DNA of 64,000 nucleotides from Prevotella sp. GTDB lineage: Bacteria; Bacteroidota; Bacteroidia; Bacteroidales; Bacteroidaceae. Location: positions 1-64,000 of the forward strand of contig JAILAA010000006.1 of NCBI GenBank assembly GCA_024681875.1, read 5' to 3'. Under the pieces are notes generated by a model, which saw only the letters and a list, made by a program, of their open reading frames with translations, searched no databases and was not told where the DNA came from. The position numbers and the translations under genes were made by a program. Below, in pieces: positions 54,343-62,235 of this stretch (positions within the stretch are counted from its first letter, which is position 1; the number at the start of each line of letters is the position of its first letter).

Positions 54343-55775
54343 AGCTGTTTCTTTCGGACAAAACTGATACATTCTTCCAGCGTTTTTACACGAAGCGACA
54401 GCATAATGCCGAGGTAAATCAAAGCAGCTATGACGACTCGCAGCGCGAGGCGCATCCATAGCACCTCGGTCCATGTCGTGGCATAATAGGTGGCAGCCAT
54501 GACAGCCAAGGCTATGAGGGCAAAGGGCAACGTGTCCTTCAGCATGTCCAGCGTGGTGATGGGCTGGATACGCCTAAGGGCGATGTGCCAGGCCAGGAGA
54601 TATACCATGTTCAGGATGGAGAATGCTGCTACCATTGCCTCAACACCTAAGGGGAACAGACTGAGCGTGAGCACCGTCTGCAAGACTATCTGCGCTGCAA
54701 CGAGTACCAGGTAAATGTCGCTGCGTCCTCGACTGATGATAAAGTTCTGGTAGATGGCGTGCAAGGGCATGAACGCACCACCGAGGCAGAGTATCTGCAA
54801 TAGCGGTACTGACGGTAGCCATTTCTCGCCAATGGTGAGCACAATAAACTCATGCGCCACCAAGGCAAGGCCGAACATCAGGGGGAATGAGACGAATGCG
54901 GTGAAGCGCAACATCTTACGGAACACGCGTTCGCGGCGTTTCTCCTCATCGCCAGCCTGCGTCATCACGGGCTGGGCCACCTGTGCCATGGTGTTGGTGA
55001 TGAATGAGTGGCCCATGGTGTTCCACTTGCTGGCCTGACTGAATTGTCCTACCACACCAATAGGCAGCAGCTTGCCGAAGATGAACGTCAAGACGTTCTG
55101 GCTGACGATGGTCAGCAGGTTGGTCAGCAACATCTTTGACGAGAATCCCAGCATACTACGGATAGGGCCGAGGTCGATGGGCAGTAACGGCTTCCACTGA
55201 GTAAAATACCATTTGATGACCACCGCCACGCCAATATAAATAAGCTGCTGATATACCAAACTCCAGTAGCCGTAGCCATGAAAGGCGAGCCACATGCCCG
55301 CACTGCCCGACATCACCAGAGCCGTTATTGCGGCGATGGCCAGTTCGCGATTGTGCAATTCAATCCAAAGCTTGGCGTTGGGTACAATACCTGCGGCCGA
55401 CAGGGGAATGGCTAGGAATATCACACGTGAGACCTCGGTGAGCACAGGCTGGTTAAAGAACTGCGCAATGAGCGGAGCGCAGAAAAAAAGGACCGCATAC
55501 ATCAGACTGCCAGCCATCATGTTAAACCAGAAGACGGCGCTATAGTCACGTTTCGTGGGCGGCTTCAGATTGGCCAGTGCCTGCGAAAAGCCTGCTGACT
55601 GGATGCATCCCGCCAGCAGAGTGAAGATGGTAAGCACCGCCACGAGGCCATAGTCGGACGTTGACAGCTTGCGTGCCAGCACAATGCCGAACACCAAGTT
55701 CAGCACCTGTGTCGTTCCGTTGTTCACGGCACCCCACGCAATGCCTCGGGCTGTCCTTTCTTTCAGGTTATCCAT
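54339..55775 (-). CDS. Wzx-like polysaccharide flippase (MOP family)
   Basis: This 478-residue protein has about 12-14 membrane segments and the start RTARGIAWGAVNNGTTQVLNLVF, typical of WzxC-type exporters that move lipid-linked sugars across the inner membrane. It forms a two-gene operon with a glycosyltransferase. A box TACTTTTG lies 11 bases before the start (55786-55793), so the mRNA leader would be very short. The other polysaccharide genes of the window (glf, licD) are about 25-30 kb away. Confidence 0.9.
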   Translation of the reverse strand: MDNLKERTARGIAWGAVNNGTTQVLNLVFGIVLARKLSTSDYGLVAVLTIFTLLAGCIQSAGFSQALANLKPPTKRDYSAVFWFNMMAGSLMYAVLFFCAPLIAQFFNQPVLTEVSRVIFLAIPLSAAGIVPNAKLWIELHNRELAIAAITALVMSGSAGMWLAFHGYGYWSLVYQQLIYIGVAVVIKWYFTQWKPLLPIDLGPIRSMLGFSSKMLLTNLLTIVSQNVLTFIFGKLLPIGVVGQFSQASKWNTMGHSFITNTMAQVAQPVMTQAGDEEKRRERVFRKMLRFTAFVSFPLMFGLALVAHEFIVLTIGEKWLPSVPLLQILCLGGAFMPLHAIYQNFIISRGRSDIYLVLVAAQIVLQTVLTLSLFPLGVEAMVAAFSILNMVYLLAWHIALRRIQPITTLDMLKDTLPFALIALAVMAATYYATTWTEVLWMRLALRVVIAALIYLGIMLSLRVKTLEECISFVRKKQL

Positions 55776-55785
55776 ATTCGTGATG

Positions 55786-55793
55786 CAAAAGTA
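55786..55793 (-). promoter_or_regulatory. -7 box of the flippase-glycosyltransferase operon
   Basis: The minus strand reads TACTTTTG, ending 11 bases before the ATG. No good -33 box is present. Confidence 0.5.
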
Positions 55794-55835
55794 GTATAAA
55801 AAAATGAATGACCCATATTTTTTCCATACTTTTTA

Positions 55836-55867
55836 TTTGCACAGGTGGGAAGAAATAAGTAATTTTG
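55836..55867 (+). promoter_or_regulatory. Promoter of the pseudokinase operon
   Basis: TTTG (55836-55839) and TAATTTTG (55860-55867) are 20 bases apart, 21 bases before the ATG at 55889. Confidence 0.75.
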
Positions 55868-55888
55868 CCTTTCAAAAAATATTCAAGT

Positions 55889-57175
55889 ATGAACTACGAA
55901 GAAATGCTTAGTGCTCAAGAAGGAGTGGCTGTGCGGCGTGAGTCGCTGCCTTTTGGCTTCTTTTACCGGAATCAAATAGACCGTAAATATCGCTACGTAG
56001 TTGAGCTGCGCCCAGACTTGGTGGACAGTATCGTTTTCAACGAGGCTTTACGAAAAGACCAGAAGCTGGCAGCTGAAACAGGTGATGCTCATCAGCTGCA
56101 CTACGAGTTGCATGAAGACAGCGGCGGCATCTATGAGGTTGAGCTGCAATCGGGCAGCTATCTCACACTTGCCCAGCTGCTCAATGCTCAGCCAGCTATC
56201 GTGGCTCAGAAAGGCTTTGTGGGCGCCACCCTCAATGCTGTCATGGATTTGGCTGACAAGCTGCATGAACGGGGCATCTACCTGTTATGCCTCTCTCCGC
56301 AAAACGTCTTTGTGCGCAAAGGTGAAAACACACCATTACTCCTCTTACATGGTTCATCTTTCCTCTGCATGAAGGAACAGCAGCTGCTCTATAAAGGCTA
56401 TGAGCACGACGTAGCTCCCGAAGTGCTTGAAGAAGGAAAGGCCGACGAGCGCAGCGATGTCTATGCCCTAGGGCGTTTCATCGAGCATCTGCTGGAAAGC
56501 AGTGAGCTGGGCTATGAGTATAAGGGCGTGGTGAAGAAAGCCACTGCCGAAGACCCCGACAAACGCTATGCTACCGTGCATGAGATGCGCAGCGCTATCA
56601 GCAACAAGCGCAACACGCGCCGATCGCTCTGGTTAACCCTGGCTGCCTGTGCTGTTGTTGCCGTTCTGGTTGCCGTATTCTTCGGGCTTGTCCGCGAGCC
56701 AAGCACCGTGGAGTTTATCGACGACAATGGCGTAAAGGCCAAGGAAGATCCCTTTGCCGAAGTCTACGACGATGAATATATCGACGATCAAGAGCCCTAT
56801 GTTGATCCGGAGATAGTCGGTTATCTCGACTCCATAGAGCCCATGACCGACGTAGAGGTGAAATCGCTTTCCGACTCTATCAAGGTTAACGAGCAGCTCA
56901 ACTCAATCTTCCGACGTCGCTTCGAGCAGAAGGCCAGAGCTCAGCTCGGCACCATCTATGGCAACGAGGAGAGCGGCTCGTCAGAGAACGATTATATTGC
57001 CAAAAGCGAGAAGGTGATAACCGACCTCTACAACTATGCCAACGAACTGAGCCGTGAGACGGGAATAAATGCCAATGATGCCAGTAGCCTGGCTACGCAG
57101 ATTATTGCGCAACTGCAGGCCGAATTACAGGAGGGCGTGAAGCGCAACGGCGCCATGACAACCCCTAACGAATAA
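55889..57175 (+). CDS. Membrane-anchored serine/threonine pseudokinase-like protein
   Basis: This 428-residue protein has a cytoplasmic kinase-like domain (about residues 30-240), one membrane segment (246-266) and an acidic extracytoplasmic part. Several kinase landmarks are present: LHERGIYLLCLSPQNVFV sits where LHxxGIxHxDIKPxNILI should be, and VAPEVLEEGKADERSDVYALG is a good APE-to-helix-F match. The catalytic Asp of the HRD motif is replaced (LLCLSPQN, 132-139), and HGSS stands where DFG is expected. No glycine-rich loop is clear. It is therefore probably catalytically dead and acts as a scaffold or sensor. A TTG at 55865 was rejected because it overlaps the promoter. DUF4494 and YggS genes follow closely. 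Confidence 0.75.
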   Translation: MNYEEMLSAQEGVAVRRESLPFGFFYRNQIDRKYRYVVELRPDLVDSIVFNEALRKDQKLAAETGDAHQLHYELHEDSGGIYEVELQSGSYLTLAQLLNAQPAIVAQKGFVGATLNAVMDLADKLHERGIYLLCLSPQNVFVRKGENTPLLLLHGSSFLCMKEQQLLYKGYEHDVAPEVLEEGKADERSDVYALGRFIEHLLESSELGYEYKGVVKKATAEDPDKRYATVHEMRSAISNKRNTRRSLWLTLAACAVVAVLVAVFFGLVREPSTVEFIDDNGVKAKEDPFAEVYDDEYIDDQEPYVDPEIVGYLDSIEPMTDVEVKSLSDSIKVNEQLNSIFRRRFEQKARAQLGTIYGNEESGSSENDYIAKSEKVITDLYNYANELSRETGINANDASSLATQIIAQLQAELQEGVKRNGAMTTPNE

Positions 57176-57209
57176 TATCCGTAGTCAAGAATCAAATAAT
57201 TAGAATAGA

Positions 57210-57710
57210 ATGAGAAGCAGAACAGCTAAATGGTTTGAATGTAAAATCCGCTATGAGAAGACCATGGACGATGGTCTTCAGAAAAAAGTCACCGAGTCAT
57301 ACGTTGTTGATGCCCTTTCCTTCACCGAAGCCGAGAAACGCATCATGGAGGAGATGTCGTCGTTTATCAGCGGCGAGTTTGAGGTGAACGACATCAAGCG
57401 GGCCGCCTATGAGGAAATCTTCTTCAGTGACGATGCAATGGTCGACCGTTGGTACAAAGCCAAACTACAGTTTATCACCATCGACGAAAAGACCGAGAAG
57501 GAAAAACGCACTAATGTCAGCTTCCTCGTCCAGGCGGGTACCCTGAACGGCGCCGTGAAGAATATCGACGAAGTGATGGGAGGCTCTATGATAGACTATG
57601 TCATCGCTGCCGTTAGCGAGACAACCCTCATGGATGTCTACGAATATAAGAAAGCCGTGACTACTGACTCCCAGAAGGAAGAGCAGGATAAACCCGAGTT
57701 TGAGTCATAA
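57210..57710 (+). CDS. DUF4494-domain protein
   Basis: This 166-residue cytoplasmic protein belongs to DUF4494, a family confined largely to Bacteroidetes and of unknown function. It starts TAKWFECKIRYEKTMDDG and contains VDALSFTEAEKRI and WYKAKLQFITIDEKTEKEK. The fold appears to be two similar beta-alpha halves, since FEC/YKAK-type strands and the EVN/DEV helices recur. It lies between a pseudokinase gene and YggS, 34 and 12 bases away, and is surely co-transcribed. Confidence 0.88.
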   Translation: MRSRTAKWFECKIRYEKTMDDGLQKKVTESYVVDALSFTEAEKRIMEEMSSFISGEFEVNDIKRAAYEEIFFSDDAMVDRWYKAKLQFITIDEKTEKEKRTNVSFLVQAGTLNGAVKNIDEVMGGSMIDYVIAAVSETTLMDVYEYKKAVTTDSQKEEQDKPEFES

Positions 57711-57722
57711 ACCCAATCATAC

Positions 57723-58397
57723 ATGATGTTCCCCGTCAAGGAAAACCTGCACCGCGTTCTCAGCAGCCTGCCGGAAAACGTCAGACTCGTTGCCATCAGC
57801 AAATACCATCCTTCCGAATACATTATGGCTGCTTACGAGGAAGGGCAACGCGTGTTCGGCGAGAGCCACGAGCAGGAATTGCGTCAGAAGCACGAACAAT
57901 TGCCAGAAGATATCGAATGGCACTTCATTGGACATCTGCAGACCAACAAGGTAAAGTACATCGTTCCCTATATCACAATGATTGAGGCCGTTGACTCGCT
58001 CAAGTTATTGCGAGAGATTGAGAAGCAGGCCGATAAGGCGGGTAGGGTAGTGAAGGTGCTACTCGAACTGCACATTGCAGAAGAAGCCACCAAGTACGGC
58101 CTCACTCCAGATGCCCTGCGCCAGTTGCTTTGCGATGGCGAATGGCGCCAGATGAGCCACGTGCGCATCTGTGGTCTGATGATGATGGCCAGCAATACCG
58201 ACGACAAAGCGCAGATAGCAAACGAGTTTCAACAGGCAGCCGACATCTTCGACGAGGTGAAGCAGCAGTTCTTTGCCTCTGACGATGCCTTCTGTGAGCG
58301 TTCGTGGGGCATGAGTGCCGACTATCCCATAGCCATTGCGCATGGCTCCACGATGGTGCGCATCGGCACCGACATCTTCGGTCCGAGGGTATATTAG
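57723..58397 (+). CDS. YggS-family pyridoxal phosphate homeostasis protein
   Basis: This 224-residue protein matches YggS/PLPHP. The PLP lysine lies in LVAISKYHP (about residue 27), and FGESHEQELRQKHEQ, WHFIGHLQTNK, VLLELHIAEEATKYG and the phosphate-binding SWGMSADYPIAI are clear. It holds and distributes PLP and affects amino-acid and keto-acid balance. It is the last gene of the operon and ends at a strong two-way terminator. Confidence 0.95.
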   Translation: MMFPVKENLHRVLSSLPENVRLVAISKYHPSEYIMAAYEEGQRVFGESHEQELRQKHEQLPEDIEWHFIGHLQTNKVKYIVPYITMIEAVDSLKLLREIEKQADKAGRVVKVLLELHIAEEATKYGLTPDALRQLLCDGEWRQMSHVRICGLMMMASNTDDKAQIANEFQQAADIFDEVKQQFFASDDAFCERSWGMSADYPIAIAHGSTMVRIGTDIFGPRVY

Positions 58398-58410
58398 CAT
58401 GGAGTACAAA

Positions 58411-58449
58411 ATATCAAAAAAGGCCCCAAATCGGGGCCTTTTTTGATAT
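58411..58449. terminator. Bidirectional terminator between yggS and uvrD
   Basis: ATATCAAAAAAGGCCCC (58411-58427) and GGGGCCTTTTTTGATAT (58433-58449) form a perfect 17-base stem with a 5-base loop. The T/A runs within the stem allow termination in both directions. Confidence 0.92.
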
Positions 58450-58492
58450 TTTTACCCTCCATCGTTTCTGAGTGCCTTTTCCTGATCTGTTA

Positions 58493-60916
58493 TCAGGGCT
58501 TCACAATTTTGTAGCGGGCAAACTTCAGCAGGAGCTGCTTGGTGCCGGCATTGCGGAAGTCGACCGTGGCTTTCTCGTTGTCGCCTGTGCCCTCGAGACG
58601 GACTACAGTGCCGATGCCGAAACGCTGGTGCTCGATGACAGTGCCTTCGCGAAGAAGAAGACTCTCCCCCTGCCCCTCCCTTGTAGGGAGGGGAGTAGTT
58701 ACATTGGCATTAGCCCTTGGCGAGGAGGAAGCTGCTGAGCTGGTATTCCTTAAGGATGAAAGGGGTTTGAATCGTCCGCCACTGGCGGTGTGAAGCAGTT
58801 GCTTGAATTGGGGCGATAGCGGGTCGACGGCGGGTTCAGGCTTGGAGCGAGGAACGGCACGCCGCATGGGGTCAGCTTTAAACTGTGTAGCCACGGGGTG
58901 TGCATTCTGAAGACCCACCCCCGGTCTCTCCCTTGCAGGGAAGGGAGCAAAATGATTATTTCCATCTACATGCAGCAGCTGCGGGTCGATGTCGCGGATG
59001 AAGCGCGACGGCGTGTCGAACTCCATGCGGCCGAAGCGGAAACGGTTTTCGGCGCAGGTCAGGATGCAGTGCTTCTCGGCACGGGTGATGGCCACGTAGA
59101 GCAGACGGCGCTCCTCCTCTAATTCGCGCATGGAATTGGTGCACATGGGCGACGGGAAGATGTTTTCTTCCAAGCCCACGATGAACACGACGGGGAACTC
59201 CAGGCCCTTGGCCGAGTGGATGGTCATCAGCGACACTTTGGGCTGGTCGCTGTCCTTGTCGCTGTCGAGGTCGGTGAGCAGCGCCACCTCCTGCAGGAAG
59301 TCGGTCAACGCTATCTCGTTGCCCATGTCTTCCTCGCGTCGGCTCTCCACAAAGTCCTGCATACCAGCGAGAAACTCCTGCAGGTTCTCTTGTCGCGACA
59401 GGTCCTCGGGGTTGCGGCTGCTGTAGATGTCCTTGGCGATGCCGCTCTCCTGTATGATGGCGTGGCCCAGCTGGTAGGCATCTTCCGAGGCCAGTCTGGT
59501 GCGCCAGCCCTCAATCAACTGTCGGAAGGCTTCAAGCTTTGTCGCCGTTCCTTTGGTTACGTCCAAACGGAAGAGCACGGGCTGCGAGATGACCGTCCAC
59601 AGCGAGACGCCATGCTGCGTGGCGGTGCCGATGATTTTCTGCACCGTCGTGTCGCCGATGCCTCGGGTAGGGTAGTTGATGATGCGTCGCAGCGCCTCCT
59701 CGTCGTCGGGGTTGGTGACGGTGCGGAAATAGGCGATGACGTCCTTGATCTCCTTGCGCTGGTAGAACGACAGGCCGCCGTAGATGCGGTAGGGGATGTT
59801 GTCCTTGCGCATCTGTTCCTCGAAGCTGCGGCTCTGGGCGTTGGTGCGGTAGAGGATGGCGAAGTCGTTCCATTGCAGATGGTCACTGCGGCGCAGTCGC
59901 TTGATGTCGTTGCACACAATCATCGCCTCCTCGCGGTCGCTCTGTGCGGGTTTCAACTGCAGCTTCTCGCCGTGCTCGTTGCGACTGTAGACGTCCTTCG
60001 GTATCTGGCGCTCGTTCTTGCGGATCAGACTGTTGGCAGCCTCGACGATGAGCTGCGTGGAGCGGTAGTTCTGTTCCAGCTTGAAGAGCCGGGCGTTGGT
60101 GTAGGCCTCGCGGAAGTTGAGGATATTGTCGATGTTGGCGCCGCGGAAGCTGTAGATGCTCTGGGCATCGTCGCCCACCACGCAGACGCGCTGGCGCTCA
60201 CGGGTCAGCTGATAGACAATGCGCTGCTGGGCATAGTTCGTGTCCTGATACTCGTCGACGAGCACATACTGGAACTTCTCGACATACTTCTGGCGGATGT
60301 CCTCGTGCTCGTTGAAGAGCAGGAACGTCTGCACCAGCAGGTCGTCGAAGTCCATGGCGTTGGCCTGACGGCAGCGCATTGCGTACATTCTATATATACT
60401 GGCCACCTGCGGGTGCTTCGGGTCGAAGAGCGAGCAGTTGCCGAAAGCGTCGGGCAGGATGAGATGGTTCTTCGCCATCGAAATCTGGTCGGCCACGGTG
60501 TTGGGCTTGTACACCTTGTCGTCGAGCTGCATCTCGTGGATGATGTTCTTCACTAACGAGCGGGCGTCGCTTTGGTCGTAGATGGTGAAGTTCGACTGGT
60601 AGCCGATGGTCTGGGCCTCGTTGCGCAGGATGCGGGCGAAGATGCTGTGGAAGGTGCCCATCTGCAGGTATCTGGCGCGCTCTTCGCCTACCAGCCTTGC
60701 GATGCGTTCCTTCATCTCGCGTGCCGCCTTGTTGGTGAAGGTCAGGGCGAGAATGTTCCACGGTGCCAGATAATATTGTTGCAGCAGGTAGGCAATCTTA
60801 TAGGTCAGTACACGCGTCTTGCCCGAGCCCGCCCCTGCTATGACCAGCTGCGCGCCGTCGCAGTAGACCACGGCGTCGCGCTGGCTGTCGTTAAGTTCAT
60901 TCAGAAGATTCTCCAT
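58493..60916 (-). CDS. UvrD/PcrA-type DNA helicase with in-frame repeats in the C-terminal linker
   Basis: This 807-residue superfamily I helicase unwinds DNA 3' to 5' in repair. Visible motifs are the Walker A AGAGSGKTRVLTYK (about residues 27-40), the Q-motif region LNDSQRDAV, DEYQDTN, GDDAQSIYSFRGA, LEQNYRST and VAITRAEKHC. The C-terminal part carries the usual flexible linker and ends HQRFGIGTVVRLEG, a Tudor-like end. The linker holds two repeat-derived peptides, APFPARERPGVG (about 657-668) and TPLPTREGQGES (about 742-753). The start at 60916 is set by ENLLNELNDSQ. It is the last gene of the recJ-nhaC-uvrD operon. Confidence 0.95.
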   Translation of the reverse strand: MENLLNELNDSQRDAVVYCDGAQLVIAGAGSGKTRVLTYKIAYLLQQYYLAPWNILALTFTNKAAREMKERIARLVGEERARYLQMGTFHSIFARILRNEAQTIGYQSNFTIYDQSDARSLVKNIIHEMQLDDKVYKPNTVADQISMAKNHLILPDAFGNCSLFDPKHPQVASIYRMYAMRCRQANAMDFDDLLVQTFLLFNEHEDIRQKYVEKFQYVLVDEYQDTNYAQQRIVYQLTRERQRVCVVGDDAQSIYSFRGANIDNILNFREAYTNARLFKLEQNYRSTQLIVEAANSLIRKNERQIPKDVYSRNEHGEKLQLKPAQSDREEAMIVCNDIKRLRRSDHLQWNDFAILYRTNAQSRSFEEQMRKDNIPYRIYGGLSFYQRKEIKDVIAYFRTVTNPDDEEALRRIINYPTRGIGDTTVQKIIGTATQHGVSLWTVISQPVLFRLDVTKGTATKLEAFRQLIEGWRTRLASEDAYQLGHAIIQESGIAKDIYSSRNPEDLSRQENLQEFLAGMQDFVESRREEDMGNEIALTDFLQEVALLTDLDSDKDSDQPKVSLMTIHSAKGLEFPVVFIVGLEENIFPSPMCTNSMRELEEERRLLYVAITRAEKHCILTCAENRFRFGRMEFDTPSRFIRDIDPQLLHVDGNNHFAPFPARERPGVGLQNAHPVATQFKADPMRRAVPRSKPEPAVDPLSPQFKQLLHTASGGRFKPLSSLRNTSSAASSSPRANANVTTPLPTREGQGESLLLREGTVIEHQRFGIGTVVRLEGTGDNEKATVDFRNAGTKQLLLKFARYKIVKP
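58659..58695. repeat. Palindromic repeat in uvrD, copy 1
   Basis: The plus strand begins AGACTCTCCCCC and contains the hairpin core CCCCTCCCT-TGT-AGGGAGGGG. It is nearly identical to the left arm of the miaA element and encodes TPLPTREGQGES on the minus strand. Confidence 0.85.
58912..58949. repeat. Palindromic repeat in uvrD, copy 2
   Basis: This is a more diverged copy in the same orientation, with TCTCCCTTGCAGGGA at its core. It encodes APFPARERPGVG. The 216 bases between copies encode ordinary linker sequence. Confidence 0.75.
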
Positions 60917-60929
60917 TGTAATCAATATA

Positions 60930-62225
60930 TCAGTGGGCACTCTGCTTTGAATATCTGTGAGGATAGCGCAGCAGGATGGCAAGGAGCGCGGCAATGAGAA
61001 TGGCTAATGGATAGTAGAGCGTAGGGAGTATCTCTACAGGACTGATGGCGGCCAGTCCTGCTGCCATCAGCAGTTGTGCGCCGTAGGGTATTAGTCCTTG
61101 GACAGCACAGGAAAATGTGTCTAACAACGAGGCACACTTACGTGGGTCGAGACCGTACTTTAAGCCTATTTTACGCGCTATGCCGCCAACGGTAATGATG
61201 CTCACGGTGTTGTTGGCTGTGCAGAGATTGACGATGCTCACCAATGCGGCTATCGACAGCTCGGCCCCTCTCATGCCCGTGATGTGACGTGTCAAACTAC
61301 GTATGATATAGTCTATACCGCCATTATGGCTGATGACTTCCAACAGACCTCCTGCCAGCATGGTGATGACTATGAGCTCGCCCATGCCCACGATACCATC
61401 GCCCATGGCCTGCGTCCAGCTGAATATGTCGGCAAATCCGCCAGTAAACAGACCGATGATACCCGTGAGAACGATGCCCAGCGTCAGCACAGCCATGACG
61501 TTAAGACCAAAGACGGCTGTCAGCAGCACCACCAAGTATGGGAGCACTTTCACGGTCTCCACTTCAGGAACATGCTGTGGCGAACTGATGCCCTGACCTA
61601 AGAAAACATATAGAGCGAGCACGACGACTGCAGCAGGCACAACAATAAAGCTGTTCACCCGGAACTTGTCGCTCAGCCGACAGCCTTGTGTCTGTGTGGC
61701 TACTATCGTAGTGTCGCTGATGAATGAAAGATTGTCGCCGAAGAACGAGCCGCCTACCACAGCTGCCACCAACATGGGGACTGAAGCGCCTGTCTGCTCT
61801 GCTACGCCTGCAGCGATGGGCGTTAGCGCCACAATAGTACCGACACTCGTGCCTATGGATAGCGAAATGAAACAGGCGGCGAGGAAAAGCCCGGCCAGCA
61901 TGGCCTGCCCAGGCAGAAGAGACAGGGCAAGGTTGACAGTGGCATCGATAGACCCCATTGCACGGGCAGAATGTGCAAAGGCCCCAGCCAAGACGAACAC
62001 CCACACCATGAGCATCATCTGACTGTTGCCCGCACCGTGGCTGAATACGTCGATTCTGTCGCGTAGTGTGCCACGCGAAATGCTAACAGCATAAATAGAA
62101 GCCGTCAAAAACGCCACGGTGATAGGCACCTTATAGAAATCGCCCGCAACGATACTCGTCACCAGATAGAGGGCGACAAACACCAACAGCGGGCTGAGTG
62201 CCAAAAAACCTTGCCTGCGACTCAT
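60930..62225 (-). CDS. NhaC-family Na+/H+ antiporter
   Basis: This 431-residue membrane protein has about 11-12 hydrophobic segments and the NhaC marks SIGTSVGTIVALTPI, VVGGSFFGDNLSFISDTTI and NTVSIITVGGIARKIG. It exchanges sodium or a small organic anion for protons, and related members move malate and lactate. It is between recJ and uvrD in a minus-strand operon, with 13 bases to uvrD. A GTG at 62228 is an alternative start. Its role next to two DNA repair genes is not explained by the sequence. Confidence 0.9.
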   Translation of the reverse strand: MSRRQGFLALSPLLVFVALYLVTSIVAGDFYKVPITVAFLTASIYAVSISRGTLRDRIDVFSHGAGNSQMMLMVWVFVLAGAFAHSARAMGSIDATVNLALSLLPGQAMLAGLFLAACFISLSIGTSVGTIVALTPIAAGVAEQTGASVPMLVAAVVGGSFFGDNLSFISDTTIVATQTQGCRLSDKFRVNSFIVVPAAVVVLALYVFLGQGISSPQHVPEVETVKVLPYLVVLLTAVFGLNVMAVLTLGIVLTGIIGLFTGGFADIFSWTQAMGDGIVGMGELIVITMLAGGLLEVISHNGGIDYIIRSLTRHITGMRGAELSIAALVSIVNLCTANNTVSIITVGGIARKIGLKYGLDPRKCASLLDTFSCAVQGLIPYGAQLLMAAGLAAISPVEILPTLYYPLAILIAALLAILLRYPHRYSKQSAH

Positions 62226-62235
62226 CACTCGTCAC

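Noticed and set aside
54343..54474. 44-codon N-terminal extension of the glycosyltransferase
   Set aside because: It overlaps the flippase gene, is rich in Cys, Arg and His, and precedes the typical VIIPVYN start.
59216..60556. 446-codon plus-strand open frame
   Set aside because: It is the antisense shadow of uvrD. The composition is biased to Val, Leu and Asp as expected from the complement, with no domain and no promoter.
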